A DNA stretch of 64,000 nt, from assembly GCA_963783045.1 (NCBI GenBank), contig CAWAMD010000005.1, forward strand, positions 1-64,000. The letters run 5' to 3'. The stretch comes from CAWAMD01 sp963783045. Lineage in GTDB: Bacteria > Actinomycetota > Nitriliruptoria > Nitriliruptorales > Nitriliruptoraceae. The notes under the pieces were generated by a model. That model was not told the DNA's origin and searched no databases. It saw only the letters and a program-made list of their open reading frames with translations. Shown here in pieces: positions 8,614 through 17,915 of this stretch; position 1 is the stretch's first letter; each line of letters begins with the position of its first letter. A program made the translations under genes and the position numbers.

Positions 8614-10575
8614 TCAGGGGGTGGCGGCGCGATCGAGCAGCACGGCCACCGCAGGGCTGACCGCGTCGGGGCTGCCGATCACCGGCACCTGCCGAACGTC
8701 GGTGTGGTGGTCGATGAGCCAGCGAACCGGCGGGCTGTCCGCGGAGGCTGCGGCGCCATCGAGAAGGAGCAGGAGTCCGCCGTCCCGGGCGATGGCGGGG
8801 CCAGCGGTCAGCGAGTCCGGCCAGTTGCGTCCGGTGGCGATCCAGGTCGTCGCCGGGTCGAGCCCGGCGGCGACGGAGGCGTCGGCGATGGCCACCGACG
8901 TCTCGTAGCGGGTTCGGCCGGCCAGCCGCCCGACCCGTATCCCCTCGTTCTCGAGACGCTGCTGAACCGCCGCGCCGACCGCGCTGGTGTCACCCACGAT
9001 GGTCACCCGGCCGACACCGAGCTCCCGCAGGGCGTCGAGGGTGGCCTGGGGGAGCGTGTCCGGGGCGGTGAGCAGGATCGGGTGTCGCTGTGTCGCGGCC
9101 AGTGCGGACACCGCGACGGCGTCGGGCCAGGCGCGGCCCGGATCGGGATGGGACCCGAGGGTCAGGTAGGCGTGATCGGGCGGCCCCGACCGGCTTGCGA
9201 GCTGTCGTGCGGCCTGCGCGGCGGTGGCGAACCGGTCCGGCCCGGCGACCCGGTCGACGCGGCTGATCCCGAGCGCACGCACGTCGTCGGCGACCTGGCG
9301 GCTGAGGGCGGACTCGTCGCCCATGAGCAGCACGGTGTCGGGGCGAAGCCGGCCGAGCTCGGCGGCGACGGCCGGGTGCAGGGCATCGCGGCCGGTGAGC
9401 AGGACCGGGCCACCCACCGCCCCGGCGAGCGGGGCCGCGGCCAGGGCGTCCGGGAACGCGTCGGCTCGCGCCACGACGACCGTCTGGGCGTCGCGAAAGG
9501 CCCGCCTCGAGACCGACACGGCCGTCTCGACCCGGGACGCGCCGGCCAGGCGGACGGTGGGGCCGGGCTGGACCGCGAACCCGGCGACGTCGGTCGCGAG
9601 GCGGCGCCGGTTGTTGCCGTCGACATCCACGGCATCCAGGGGATGGCGGCTGTCCTGGGGGAGCCCATCGGGTCCCGTCGGCCCCTCGACGTATGACACG
9701 AACACCAGGGTGCTCGCGTCGGCCGACCACTGCGCGCGGATCTCGGCGCCGGTCGTGACCGTGCCGGACGTACCCGAGGCAAGGTCGGCCACGTACAGCG
9801 CGTCACGGTGGCGACATGCCAGCCGGCGCGAGTCGGGCGACCACGCCCATGCGGCGCCGAGACACGGCGCCGGCAGGGGCCGGGTCTCGGCGCCGTCCGG
9901 GCTGATCAGCTCACGGCCCCCCAGAGCAATCCAGCGGCCATCGGGCGACCAGGCGGGTGCAGAGCCGCGTGCCAGCTGGCGGATCCCGCCGCTGTGGAGG
10001 TCGGCGACCATGACGAAGGAGTCCTGCTCCTCCTCGTTGAGCTCGACGGTGCGTACGAAGGCGAGCCGGTCGGAGTCCGGACTGAAGTCGGGCTCGTGGT
10101 CGGACCCGCGGGTCAGCTCCCGGAGGTCGCCGGTCGGCACGTCGACGAGCCACAGCCCGCCCTCGATCGCCCGCAGCCCCATCGCCAGGACCTGCCCGTC
10201 CGGTGACCACGTCAGGTCGGTGAAGTCCCTGCCCGCGCGCGACGCCAGGACGTACGGATCGCTGCCGTCCGCAGCCGCCACGTGCACCCGGGCGACACGG
10301 GTGGGGCCGTCGGCGCGCTGCTCCTCGTCCCACGTCGTGAAGGCGACATGCCGCCCGTCGGGCGACCACACCGGGTTCGCGAGTCCGCGTCCCTCGGCCA
10401 GGACCCTGCGGTCACTGCCGTCGTCCGCGACGGAGACCAACCGGGAGGTGTCCCCGCTGCCTGTCGCTTCGACGAACAGGACCCGGTCCATCCCCGCATC
10501 GGACGCCCGCGCGGACACCGGGACGAGCAACGCCAGCAGTGCCAAGGCCACGAAGACCGTCGTTCCCCGGTTCAT
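8614..10575 (-). CDS. Secreted protein with PD40/WD40-like beta-propeller and three cell-wall-binding repeat 2 domains
   Basis: The precursor has about 653 residues and starts with a signal peptide (TTVFVALALLALLVPVSARA). Residues about 40-320 contain six TolB-type PD40 repeats with the W/F-SPDG-x-x-(V/I/L)-A core, such as PVWSPDGRHVAF, LTWSPDGQVLAM and FSPDSDRLAF. The C-terminal half has three CWB2 repeats, each starting VRLAG, VDRVAG or VGRLAG, then R(V/F/Y)ET/AT and a later FPDALAAAPLA, WPDAVAVSALA or WPDSLTAGPAI motif. CWB2 repeats anchor proteins to the cell wall of Gram-positive bacteria. ATG 10575 follows GGGGGTGGAG. The protein is convergent with the acyltransferase, six bases apart. 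Confidence 0.85.
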   Translation of the reverse strand: MNRGTTVFVALALLALLVPVSARASDAGMDRVLFVEATGSGDTSRLVSVADDGSDRRVLAEGRGLANPVWSPDGRHVAFTTWDEEQRADGPTRVARVHVAAADGSDPYVLASRAGRDFTDLTWSPDGQVLAMGLRAIEGGLWLVDVPTGDLRELTRGSDHEPDFSPDSDRLAFVRTVELNEEEQDSFVMVADLHSGGIRQLARGSAPAWSPDGRWIALGGRELISPDGAETRPLPAPCLGAAWAWSPDSRRLACRHRDALYVADLASGTSGTVTTGAEIRAQWSADASTLVFVSYVEGPTGPDGLPQDSRHPLDAVDVDGNNRRRLATDVAGFAVQPGPTVRLAGASRVETAVSVSRRAFRDAQTVVVARADAFPDALAAAPLAGAVGGPVLLTGRDALHPAVAAELGRLRPDTVLLMGDESALSRQVADDVRALGISRVDRVAGPDRFATAAQAARQLASRSGPPDHAYLTLGSHPDPGRAWPDAVAVSALAATQRHPILLTAPDTLPQATLDALRELGVGRVTIVGDTSAVGAAVQQRLENEGIRVGRLAGRTRYETSVAIADASVAAGLDPATTWIATGRNWPDSLTAGPAIARDGGLLLLLDGAAASADSPPVRWLIDHHTDVRQVPVIGSPDAVSPAVAVLLDRAATP

Positions 10576-10695
10576 CTCCACCCCCGAAAGCGGACGAACT
10601 GGACGCTAGCATGCTGTCTCTGGCCCCCCGGGGCAGCGGGGCGGGGTCGAGGACGCGACGGCTTCGTGCGAGCAGGCGGCGGGTAGCATCGAGGC

Positions 10696-11721
10696 ATGGT
10701 GACCGCCCTTGACGCCGTTGGATTCTCCCCTCGCTGGCAGGCACTGTCGGCCGAGTATGCACCGGAGGCGGAGCCTGGCCGGCTGCTGCGCCACGACGGG
10801 GTGTCCGTGCAGGTGAGGACCGCGACCGGCGACCGCAGCATCGCCGTCCGGCGGGGACTGCCGGCGCTGACGGTCGGGGACTGGCTCGCGGTCGACGGAG
10901 ATCGCGTGGTCGCGCTGCTCGAGCGCGCCTCGCTGCTCCGGCGGCGCGCGGCGGGGGGCGCCGGCGACCAGCTGCTGGCCGCCAACGTGGATCTCGTGCT
11001 CCTGGTCATGGGCCTCGACCGGGCCGTCAAGGGTGGCCGTATCCGCCGCGGCGAGGCCGTGGCCTTCGATGCCGGCGCCAGCCCGCTCCTCGTGCTCACC
11101 AAAGCCGACCTGGCCGAGGGGCTCGACTCCCTCCGCTCCCGCATCGAGGCCGACCACCCCTGGCTCGACGTGGTCGTCACCTCGTCGTCGACCGGTGAAG
11201 GCATCGACGATCTGCGTGCGCGCATGTCCGGTGTCACCTCCGTGCTGGTCGGTGAGTCGGGCGCGGGCAAGTCACGGCTGGTCAATGCCCTCTCGGAGGA
11301 GGCGGTGGCCGGGATCGGCGACGTGCGGCCCGGCGACCACAAGGGCCGCCACACCACGACCAGCCGCCAGCTGCACCTGCTGCCGAGCGGCGGCGTCGTC
11401 ATCGATTCGCCGGGCATCCGGGAGATCGGCCTGGCCGGTGGACAGGAGTCGGTCGAGGCAAGCTTCGGCGACATCGGCGAGCTCGCGGCCGGGTGCCGCT
11501 TCAGCGACTGCACGCACGGCGACGAACCGGGGTGCGCCGTCGTCCTCGCGGTGGAGGCCGGCGACATCACCGCGGGCCGACTCGAGGCGTACCAGGCCCT
11601 ACGGAACGAGGCCATCGCTGCGACGCGGCGCGCCGACGAGCACGAACGGCGCACACACGAACGCCGGTTCGCGCAGCAGATCAACCGGTACGTCCGGTCG
11701 AAGCACTACGGAAAGCAGTAG
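10696..11721 (+). CDS. rsgA: Ribosome small-subunit-dependent GTPase A (RsgA/YjeQ)
   Basis: The 341-residue protein has the RsgA layout: an OB-like N-terminal domain, a circularly permuted GTPase and a zinc-binding tail. The G-motifs occur in permuted order: TKAD (G4) near residue 135, VGESGAGKSRLVNAL (G1) near 185, and DSPGIREIGL (G3) near 238. The zinc site reads CRFSDCTHGDEPGC near residue 267. RsgA hydrolyses GTP on the 30S subunit during late assembly. ATG 10696 is used; the region between it and the divergent CWB2 gene (10576-10695) must hold both promoters. Confidence 0.95.
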   Translation: MVTALDAVGFSPRWQALSAEYAPEAEPGRLLRHDGVSVQVRTATGDRSIAVRRGLPALTVGDWLAVDGDRVVALLERASLLRRRAAGGAGDQLLAANVDLVLLVMGLDRAVKGGRIRRGEAVAFDAGASPLLVLTKADLAEGLDSLRSRIEADHPWLDVVVTSSSTGEGIDDLRARMSGVTSVLVGESGAGKSRLVNALSEEAVAGIGDVRPGDHKGRHTTTSRQLHLLPSGGVVIDSPGIREIGLAGGQESVEASFGDIGELAAGCRFSDCTHGDEPGCAVVLAVEAGDITAGRLEAYQALRNEAIAATRRADEHERRTHERRFAQQINRYVRSKHYGKQ

Positions 11722-11797
11722 GAGACCGGCTGCAGGAGAGCGTCGCCGATGTTCGCCGCCGCCGCCGATCAGCGTTGGTGGATCGAAGAGGGGCGGC

Positions 11798-11972
11798 GTG
11801 ATCGACGACTTCAGGGTTGCGAACCTGGCCAACTGGAACGAGCGTGCGTAGCCTCGAGTGGCAGGGGCTCCCGTGGATGGTCCGCGACGACGAAGGTCGC
11901 TGGGTGCTGGGTGACCATCCGGAGCGCTGCCCGCTGATGTACGTGCTCATGGCTGTCGATCCGCGGCCGTAG
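11798..11972 (+). pseudogene. Eroded SAM-dependent methyltransferase gene (both ends only)
   Basis: The sequence begins at GTG 11798 with IDDFRVANLANWNERA, a typical class I methyltransferase start, then hits a stop at 11849. One base further, in another frame, the text reads SLEWQGLPWMVRDDEGRW followed by VLGDHPERCPLMYVLMAV, a typical end of the same family, with its stop at 11970-11972. Everything between, including the SAM-binding glycine motif (about 200 residues), is missing. A GGGGCGG precedes the start. The 49-bp palindrome begins one base after the stop. Confidence 0.6.
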
Positions 11973-11973
11973 C

Positions 11974-12022
11974 GTCCTGGGTCGATTTCGTCCGGAACGT
12001 GCGGAGGATTTCTACCCAGGTC
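11974..12022. repeat. 49-bp imperfect palindrome, copy 1
   Basis: The element starts GTCCTGGGTCGATTTCGTCCG and ends with CGGAGGATTTCTACCCAGGTC around a 7-base centre; 16 of 21 arm positions can pair. Its arms are nearly identical, in reverse orientation, to the element at 45870-45918, while the centres differ. It sits directly behind the methyltransferase remnant and 80 bases before the diaminopropionate ammonia-lyase gene. Confidence 0.75.
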
Positions 12023-12102
12023 GAGCCCAGCGCCGCCCTCGGTGGACGGCGGGGGGCGGTATCGGCGAGGCTGCTCTGCGCACCGTCGACCGGGAGGATC
12101 CT

Positions 12103-13236
12103 GTGGTGAGCGCCCTGACCGAGCGCACCTGGTACGTCGAGCCGGCAGCGCGCCGCTGGCGGTGCGACGCGCCCGGTGACGCCGCACGGGCCTTTCACGC
12201 GACCCTGCCCGGATACGGGACGACGCCGCTCGTCGACGTTCCCGACCTGGCGGCCGAGCTGGACGTGGGGCTGGTGCTCGTCAAGGACGAGTCGTCGCGA
12301 CTCGGCCTACCGGCCTTCAAGATCCTCGGCGCCTCCTGGGCCGTCGCGCGGCTGCTGGCCGACCGCGGTGGTCTGACCGGAACGCCCACGCTGGACGCGC
12401 TCCGGCAGGTGGCGGCCGACACGACCCTGCGGCTGGTCACGGCGACGGACGGGAACCACGGTCGCGCCGTCGGACGGATGGCGGCCCTCGTCGGGCTCGA
12501 GGCGCACGTCGTCGTCCCGGCACCGACCTCACCCCACACCGAGGCGGCGATCGCCTCCGAGGGCGCCGTGGTCGAGCGGATCGACGGTGACTACGACGAG
12601 GCGGTCCGGCACGCCGCTGCGCTCGCCGACGAGCGTGCCGACGACCTGCTGGTGCAGGACACCGCCTGGCCCGGCTACGAGCGGGTGCCCGCCTGGATCG
12701 TCGACGGCTATGCCACCCTCGCGCTGGAGATCGACGAGCAGCTCAGCGAGCGGGGCGTCTCCGTCCCCGACCTCGTGGTCGTCCCCGTCGGGGTGGGCTC
12801 GCTCGCGCAGGCGCTGCTGGCCCACTACCGCCGGCGTGACCGCGCACGGGCCCCGTCGGTCCTGTCCGTCGAGCCGGACACCGCCGCCTGTGTGCTGGCG
12901 AGCCTGCGGGCCGGCGAGCGCACGACCGTGCCGACCGGTACGACCGTGATGGCTGGCCTCAACTGCGGGACCCCCTCGAGCACCGCGTGGCCGCTCTTCC
13001 ATGCCGGACTGGATGCCGCGGTGGCCGTCACCGACCGCGAGGCGGCACGCGCCGTCGAGGATCTGGCGGCCGTCGGGATCTCCGCCGGGCCGTCGGGCGC
13101 GGCCAGCCTGGCCGGTGCCCGTGCCGTGCTGACCGGTCCGGGCGCGGCCGAGCGTCGCGCTCTCCTCGATGTCGACGAGCGGGCCGTGGTCGTCCTGTTG
13201 TCGACCGAAGGGGCGCCCGAGGATCCCCGTCCGTGA
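12103..13236 (+). CDS. Diaminopropionate ammonia-lyase
   Basis: This 377-residue PLP enzyme (YgeX/DpaL family) converts 2,3-diaminopropionate to pyruvate and ammonia. The PLP lysine lies in SSRLGLPAFKILGASWA (about residue 74). The cofactor-phosphate and catalytic segment TATDGNHGRAVGRMA follows, then VQDTAWPGYERVPAWIVDGY, which is diagnostic for the family, and near the C-terminus a conserved VVLLSTEG. Length is in the usual 370-400 range. GGGAGG at 12092-12097 supports the GTG at 12103 or the adjacent GTG at 12106. The thermonuclease gene overlaps the stop by four bases. Confidence 0.9.
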   Translation: MVSALTERTWYVEPAARRWRCDAPGDAARAFHATLPGYGTTPLVDVPDLAAELDVGLVLVKDESSRLGLPAFKILGASWAVARLLADRGGLTGTPTLDALRQVAADTTLRLVTATDGNHGRAVGRMAALVGLEAHVVVPAPTSPHTEAAIASEGAVVERIDGDYDEAVRHAAALADERADDLLVQDTAWPGYERVPAWIVDGYATLALEIDEQLSERGVSVPDLVVVPVGVGSLAQALLAHYRRRDRARAPSVLSVEPDTAACVLASLRAGERTTVPTGTTVMAGLNCGTPSSTAWPLFHAGLDAAVAVTDREAARAVEDLAAVGISAGPSGAASLAGARAVLTGPGAAERRALLDVDERAVVVLLSTEGAPEDPRP

Positions 13237-13832
13237 CCGGCCGGCGAGCGCCGTCGCGGCGGGTCGCGATCGTGGCGATGGGAGCTGCGGTCGTGGTGGC
13301 CGGGCTCGTCGCTGCTGGCGCCCTCGCCGGCGGCGGGGCGGGCACGGACGCCACCGAGACTCCCACACCCCCTGCCACCGCCACGGGCAGTGTCGACACG
13401 CACCCTGCCGCGGATCTCACGACGACCGTGACGCGCATCGTGGACGGCGACACGCTCTACCTCGCCGACCTGGACGAGCGGGTGCGCCTCATCGGCATCG
13501 ACACCCCGGAGACGAAGGCCCCGAACGCCGGCGTCGAGTGCTTCGGCCCCGAGGCCACCCGCCATCTCGCGGACCTGGTGCCGCCCGGCACGCGCGTGGA
13601 CGTCGTCTGGGACCTCGACCGCTACGACCGCTACAAGCGGCCGCTCGGCTACCTCTACCGTGCCTCGGACGGGCTGTTCGTGAACCGCCGGATGGTCGCC
13701 GACGGGTACGCCACGGCCTACACCGTGCCGCCGAACGTCGCCCACGCCGAGGAGTTCGCGGCGGCGCAGCGTGAGGCTCGTGCCGATGGGCGCGGGCTGT
13801 GGTCGGCCTGCGGCTCCCACCAGGACTCCTGA
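13233..13832 (+). CDS. Membrane-anchored staphylococcal-nuclease-like thermonuclease
   Basis: A 199-residue protein with an N-terminal signal anchor (VAIVAMGAAVVVAGLVAAGA), a Thr/Pro-rich spacer and an SNase domain from about residue 65. Motifs include TRIVDGDTLYL, VRLIGIDTPETKAPN with the catalytic Arg and Glu, and DRYKRPLGYLY with the second catalytic Arg. It probably cuts extracellular nucleic acid in a calcium-dependent manner. GTG 13233 overlaps the lyase stop as GTGA. The start cannot be internal because the anchor would be lost. Confidence 0.85.
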   Translation: MTGRRAPSRRVAIVAMGAAVVVAGLVAAGALAGGGAGTDATETPTPPATATGSVDTHPAADLTTTVTRIVDGDTLYLADLDERVRLIGIDTPETKAPNAGVECFGPEATRHLADLVPPGTRVDVVWDLDRYDRYKRPLGYLYRASDGLFVNRRMVADGYATAYTVPPNVAHAEEFAAAQREARADGRGLWSACGSHQDS

Positions 13833-13956
13833 ACCCTGCCTCCTCCGTCGGCTCGGGGCGAAGGGCCCGGCAGGGGGCAGGCGGGTGTCCCTGTCCGATG
13901 CCGTGCGCGACGGACACCGTGGGGACGACCCTCCATCGTCGTCCGCGGAGCTCGTC

Positions 13957-14874
13957 ATGCCCGGCCCCGACCGGCCATCGATCGTCGTCGAGCACCTCAC
14001 GAAGCGCTACGGCGACACCGTGGCCGTGGACGACCTGTCGTTCGCCGTCCCCCCTGGGCAGGTGACCGGCTTCCTCGGACCGAACGGTGCCGGCAAGACG
14101 ACGACGATGCGTGCCGTGCTCGGCCTCATCCGTCCCAGCCACGGCACGACCACCGTGCTGGGTCGGCACTACCGGGACCTGGCGAGACCCGCCCGACGGG
14201 TCGGCGCGCTCATCGACGGCACCGAGTCCCACCCCGGGATGACCGGCCGCACCGCCCTGCGGATCCGGGCGACCGCCGCGGGGCTCCCGGCGCGGAGGGT
14301 GGAGGAGGTCCTCGCAATGGTCGGGCTCCAGGGCGCCGCCGACCGGCGGGTCGGGGGGTACTCGCTGGGGATGCGGCAGCGGCTCGGGCTCGCGGGTGCG
14401 CTGCTCGGGGATCCCGAGGTGCTCGTCCTCGACGAGCCCGCGAACGGGCTCGACCCCGAGGGTGTGCGCTGGATCCGTGAGCTGCTGCGCTACCTGGCCG
14501 GCGAGGGCCGGACGGTCTTCGTCTCGAGCCACCTGCTCGCCGAGGTCGCCCGGACCGCGGACGAGGTGGTCGTCATCAACCGCGGACGGCTCGTCACCCA
14601 GGCGCCCGTGTCGCAGCTCACCCTCGGACGGCGGGTGATCGTGGCCTCGCCCGACGCGCCCCGCTTCCTGCCCTTGCTGCAGGAGCGCGGTGCGACGGTC
14701 GCCGGCGATGGTGACGGCCGGTTCGTCGTCACCGAGATGCCCATCGAGGACGTCGGTGGGCTGGCGGCCAAGGAGGGCATCGTGCTCCATGAGCTGCGCA
14801 GCGAGGAGTCGGACCTCGAGTCGGTGTTCCTCGAGCTGACCAGCGCCGGCGCCGACACGGAGGTCGGATCGTGA
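13957..14874 (+). CDS. ABC-2 type exporter, ATP-binding protein
   Basis: This 305-residue ATPase has Walker A GPNGAGKTTT near residue 44, signature YSLGMRQRLGLAGALLG near 133 and Walker B VLVLDEPANGLDPEG near 155, followed by the H-loop VSSHLLAEV. The C-terminal 80 residues form the usual extension of drug-exporter ATPases. ATG 13957 has GGAG seven bases upstream. The stop overlaps the permease start by four bases, so the two form one exporter. The substrate is unknown; relatives export antibiotics, lipids or peptides. Confidence 0.9.
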   Translation: MPGPDRPSIVVEHLTKRYGDTVAVDDLSFAVPPGQVTGFLGPNGAGKTTTMRAVLGLIRPSHGTTTVLGRHYRDLARPARRVGALIDGTESHPGMTGRTALRIRATAAGLPARRVEEVLAMVGLQGAADRRVGGYSLGMRQRLGLAGALLGDPEVLVLDEPANGLDPEGVRWIRELLRYLAGEGRTVFVSSHLLAEVARTADEVVVINRGRLVTQAPVSQLTLGRRVIVASPDAPRFLPLLQERGATVAGDGDGRFVVTEMPIEDVGGLAAKEGIVLHELRSEESDLESVFLELTSAGADTEVGS

Positions 14875-15626
14875 GCGGCCTCGTACGCGCGGAGCTGCGC
14901 AAGGTCGTCGGCACGCGCCTGGCGGGCGGGCTGCTGCTCGGCGCCCTCGCCATCGTGGTGATCGCGCTCGGGTTCACCCTGTGGGGGCCTGTCGACGCCG
15001 GCGGGGCGCAGGTCGCCGGCGCGTCGCGGTCCCTGGCGACGGAGTCGGACCTGATCGCCCTGCTCGGCGTGAGCAACGTCGTCGGGCTGTTCGCGCTGCT
15101 GTTCGGCGTCACCTTCGCCACGACCGAGTTCCGGCACGGCACCGCGGCGACGACCTTCCTCATCGAGCCGCACCGCTGGCGGGTGCTCGCGGCCAAGGGG
15201 GCGGCCGCCGGGGTGACGGGCACCGTCTATGCGGTCGCGTCGCTCGGTGTGTCGCTGGCCGTCGTGTGGGTCTACGCCGCGACGCAGGGGCTGTCGCTGC
15301 CCCTCGGCACACGGACCGGGACGTTCGTCGGCATGACGGTCGCGGCGGCGGTCTGCAGTGCGGTGCAGGGGGTCGGGATCGGTGCCGCGATCCGCAGCCA
15401 GGTCGGCGCGGTCGTCGGCACGCTGCTGTGGCTGTTCGTCGTCGAGAGCCTGCTCGGCAGCTTCCTCCCCGACGTCGCCCGCTACACGCCCTTCGCCGTC
15501 GGCACCGCCATGACCGCCTCGGAGGCGCAGGTCGGAGTCCTGCTCGCGAGCGTGCTGTCGGTTGGCTACGCGCTGCTGCTGTGGTCGTTCGGGACCGCGT
15601 TCGTCGAGCGTCGCGACACGCTCTGA
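14871..15626 (+). CDS. ABC-2 type exporter, permease
   Basis: A 251-residue permease with six predicted membrane segments, starting VRAELRKVVGTRLAGGLLLG. The cytoplasmic loop FATTEFRHGTAATTFLIEPHRW is typical of ABC-2 permeases, where it contacts the ATPase. Translation is coupled to the upstream ATPase through a GTGA overlap. The protein ends just before the convergent membrane protein gene at 15665. Confidence 0.85.
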   Translation: MSGLVRAELRKVVGTRLAGGLLLGALAIVVIALGFTLWGPVDAGGAQVAGASRSLATESDLIALLGVSNVVGLFALLFGVTFATTEFRHGTAATTFLIEPHRWRVLAAKGAAAGVTGTVYAVASLGVSLAVVWVYAATQGLSLPLGTRTGTFVGMTVAAAVCSAVQGVGIGAAIRSQVGAVVGTLLWLFVVESLLGSFLPDVARYTPFAVGTAMTASEAQVGVLLASVLSVGYALLLWSFGTAFVERRDTL

Positions 15627-15664
15627 GCGACCCGGCCGCCGACCCCTTCACCGGATCCCGTCGG

Positions 15665-16987
15665 TCAGCGCGTCGGCAGCAGCCGCTCGCACGGGACATC
15701 GACGCGCCAGCGGGGCGTCACGGGCGCCGTCTGGACCACGGCCTCCTCGGCCCCGGCGAGGCACTGGCTGCGCGCGGCGGCGACCTGCTCGCTCCAGCGG
15801 GGCGCGTCGGCACGGTCGCCGGCGGCTCGGAGGTTGGTCAGCGCGGCGGTCCCCACCAGCACCAGGGCGAGCGCACCCACGGCGCGACGCGCGCGCCGAC
15901 CTCCCAGCCGGTCCCACGGCAACCGGTCGTAGACGAGGGCCGAGGCCCCGTACAGCAGGAGCAGGGGAACCACCAGGTAGCGGGCGGAGAACCGTCCGAC
16001 CTCGGCGCCCCAGAGCATGGACTCCGCCGCTCCTCGTTGGAAGACGGGGACGACCACGAAGACCAGCGCGTAGGTAACGAGGAGCGCGACGACGACGCGT
16101 CCGCGGGTGTCGAGGACGCGCAGCGCGGCGACCAGGACCGCAGCGAGGAGCACCGACGCCGAGAGGGGCCAGGTCCATCCGACGTGCAGCCACAGCGAGG
16201 CGTTCAGGTCACGGCCCACCAGGAGCGCTCCTGGCAGCTGCTGGACCGCGACCCGCAGCACCGCGCCGGGCGGGCTGTGGCCGGGGACCGGCGCGTGGGT
16301 CGTGACGACGCGGACGGCCTGCAGGACGAGGCCGGCCAGGAAGGCGGCCGCCGGGACGCGGGCCCAGCCCCGCTCGCGTCCCAGCCGCACGCCGGCGACG
16401 GGCGCCAGCAGGACGCTCAGCGGCGCACTGGCTGCGGTCACTGCGAGGACGGCGGCGCCACCGGCCGCGCCGGCGGGATGTCGCGGCCGCCACAGGAGCA
16501 GCCAGACGGCCGCGACCGTGAGGAACCACTGCACGTTGGCGAGGTTGTCGAGCACCTCGGACCCGCCGACGGGCACGAGGGGCACGAGCAGCGCGAGGAC
16601 CACCAGCACGGCACGGGACCGGACATGCTCGCGAGCGGCGAGCGCGACGGCCAGTCCCGCACCCGCCACGCAGACGTCCGCCGCGAGGGTGATCGCCGCG
16701 GCCATCCAGCGCACGGGCAGCGACGCCACCAGCTCCGCCGCCAGCCGCGGCAGCAGGTGCAGGTAGCCGGCGTAGGGGTGCCAGACGGCCGCCACCGGGT
16801 CCAGATGCAGCGCCTGCTGCAGGAAGATCGCCCCGTCCTCGGCCCACACGGAGTCCAGCGGGGAGACCCCCGGCTGGCGCAGGACCAGCAGCGTCACGAC
16901 GAGTGCGACGTAGCCGGTCGCGGCCAGCGCGTCGCGGACCCTCGAGGACACCGGAATCCTTCTCCCCGTCGGCCGCGTGGCACTCAC
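15665..16987 (-). CDS. Polytopic membrane protein, GT-C-glycosyltransferase-like
   Basis: About 440 residues with roughly ten membrane segments. The first periplasmic loop contains DSVWAEDGAIFLQQAL and then VWHPYAGYLHLLPRLAAELV, an acidic loop after the first helix like that in GT-C mannosyltransferases and DUF2029-type proteins. The C-terminal part is extracytoplasmic (EQVAAARSQCLAG to VPCERLLPTR) with two Cys that could pair. I infer a cell-envelope glycosyltransferase-like role without naming a substrate. GTG 16987 overlaps the TGA of the MOSC frame (16986-16984), so the two genes are coupled. Confidence 0.6.
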   Translation of the reverse strand: MSATRPTGRRIPVSSRVRDALAATGYVALVVTLLVLRQPGVSPLDSVWAEDGAIFLQQALHLDPVAAVWHPYAGYLHLLPRLAAELVASLPVRWMAAAITLAADVCVAGAGLAVALAAREHVRSRAVLVVLALLVPLVPVGGSEVLDNLANVQWFLTVAAVWLLLWRPRHPAGAAGGAAVLAVTAASAPLSVLLAPVAGVRLGRERGWARVPAAAFLAGLVLQAVRVVTTHAPVPGHSPPGAVLRVAVQQLPGALLVGRDLNASLWLHVGWTWPLSASVLLAAVLVAALRVLDTRGRVVVALLVTYALVFVVVPVFQRGAAESMLWGAEVGRFSARYLVVPLLLLYGASALVYDRLPWDRLGGRRARRAVGALALVLVGTAALTNLRAAGDRADAPRWSEQVAAARSQCLAGAEEAVVQTAPVTPRWRVDVPCERLLPTR

Positions 16988-17701
16988 ACCGTCGCGGCCC
17001 CGACCCGGTGCAGCGTGTCGCCGACGGCGATCCGGCCGGCCTCGCGGACCAGCGCCCCGACGGCCAGAACGTCCGCCCCGTTCCCGGTGGATGGTGCGGA
17101 GCACGTCACGGTCGACCGCGAGGCCCGGCTGCGCCCGGGTGACCATCACGCACCGGTCGAGCTGCTTCATCACCTCGATCGTCGCCGTCCCGAGACGGAC
17201 ATGGCTCCCGACGAGCGCATCCTCGCCGGCCCCCTCCAGGAGCACGTTGGGGCGAAAGCGCGCCGGCGACCAGCCTGCGAGCGTGGTGGTCGACACCAGC
17301 GAGACCCGGCTGTGGCGGCTGTCGTGCCAGGCGTGGCCGGGTCCCTGCCACGACCGCCAGTCGGTCTCGTGCTCGGTGTCGCGCGGGTTCTCGTACACGC
17401 CGCCCTCCGCGCCGGCCGGAACGAGCCGCACCGGTCGGCCGAGCCACGCCGACCATGCCTCGTCGTCGTCCAGCGGCTGCCCCTCCGGCCCGGCGATGAC
17501 CACGTCGCCGTCCCGCCACGCGGCCGTGGCGAACAGCAGCCGTGGCTCCCGCCTCGCCGTCAGAACGGTCCCGGTCGTCTCGTCCACCAGGCCGAAGGCG
17601 CGGTCGCCGACGAGCCCGTGAGTGCCGACCTGGCACGAGGTGAGCTGCTCGCCGCCGAGCGACTTGACGGGGTAGCGCCACAGGCCGGCGACACGGAGCA
17701 C
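16984..17701 (-). CDS. MOSC domain protein (frame slip near the C-terminus)
   Basis: The protein has an MOSC N-terminal beta-barrel (VAGLWRYPVKSLGGEQL, GDRAFGLVDETTG) and the MOSC core (FRPNVLLEG...DRCVMVTRAQPGLAVDRDVLRTI). MOSC proteins bind a molybdenum cofactor sulfur or act in reduction of N-hydroxylated compounds (YcbX, mARC). After HRERG at about 17090 the frame shifts by one base; in the new frame DVLAVGALVREAGRIAVGDT continues to a natural stop at 16986-16984. Without that slip the frame would run on into the membrane protein downstream and mimic a fusion of about 680 residues, which I reject. Confidence 0.75.
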
Positions 17702-17915
17702 CGATGGTCCTTTCCGAACGCGGGTGGTTGCGTCCGCACCCGCTCATCGTAGGGACGTGCCGCCGACAGGCCGAGCCCGGTGGTCACGCCGTCCGCCGGA
17801 GGGGGTGGACTTCCGTCGAGGAGCGTGAGATAGCGTGCCGCGGCGGCCGGGAGCGACGGCGTCTCGTCACCGGCCGGCCCTCCGCACACGACCGCAGCGT
17901 CCCCGAGAGGTCAGC

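Noticed and set aside
8704..9696. Long plus-strand frame opposite the CWB2 protein
   Set aside because: It is Gly/Arg-rich with no fold signal and lies entirely inside a well-supported minus-strand gene.
13489..14790. Long minus-strand frame opposite the ABC transporter and nuclease genes
   Set aside because: Composition is Arg/Gly/His-rich and typical of the antisense of a GC-rich gene; both plus-strand genes have full motif sets.
15665..17701. A single fused MOSC plus polytopic membrane protein of about 680 residues
   Set aside because: A one-base slip near 17090 restores a normal MOSC C-terminus with its own stop at 16984-16986, and the membrane protein then has its own GTG start at 16987 with a 4-bp overlap.
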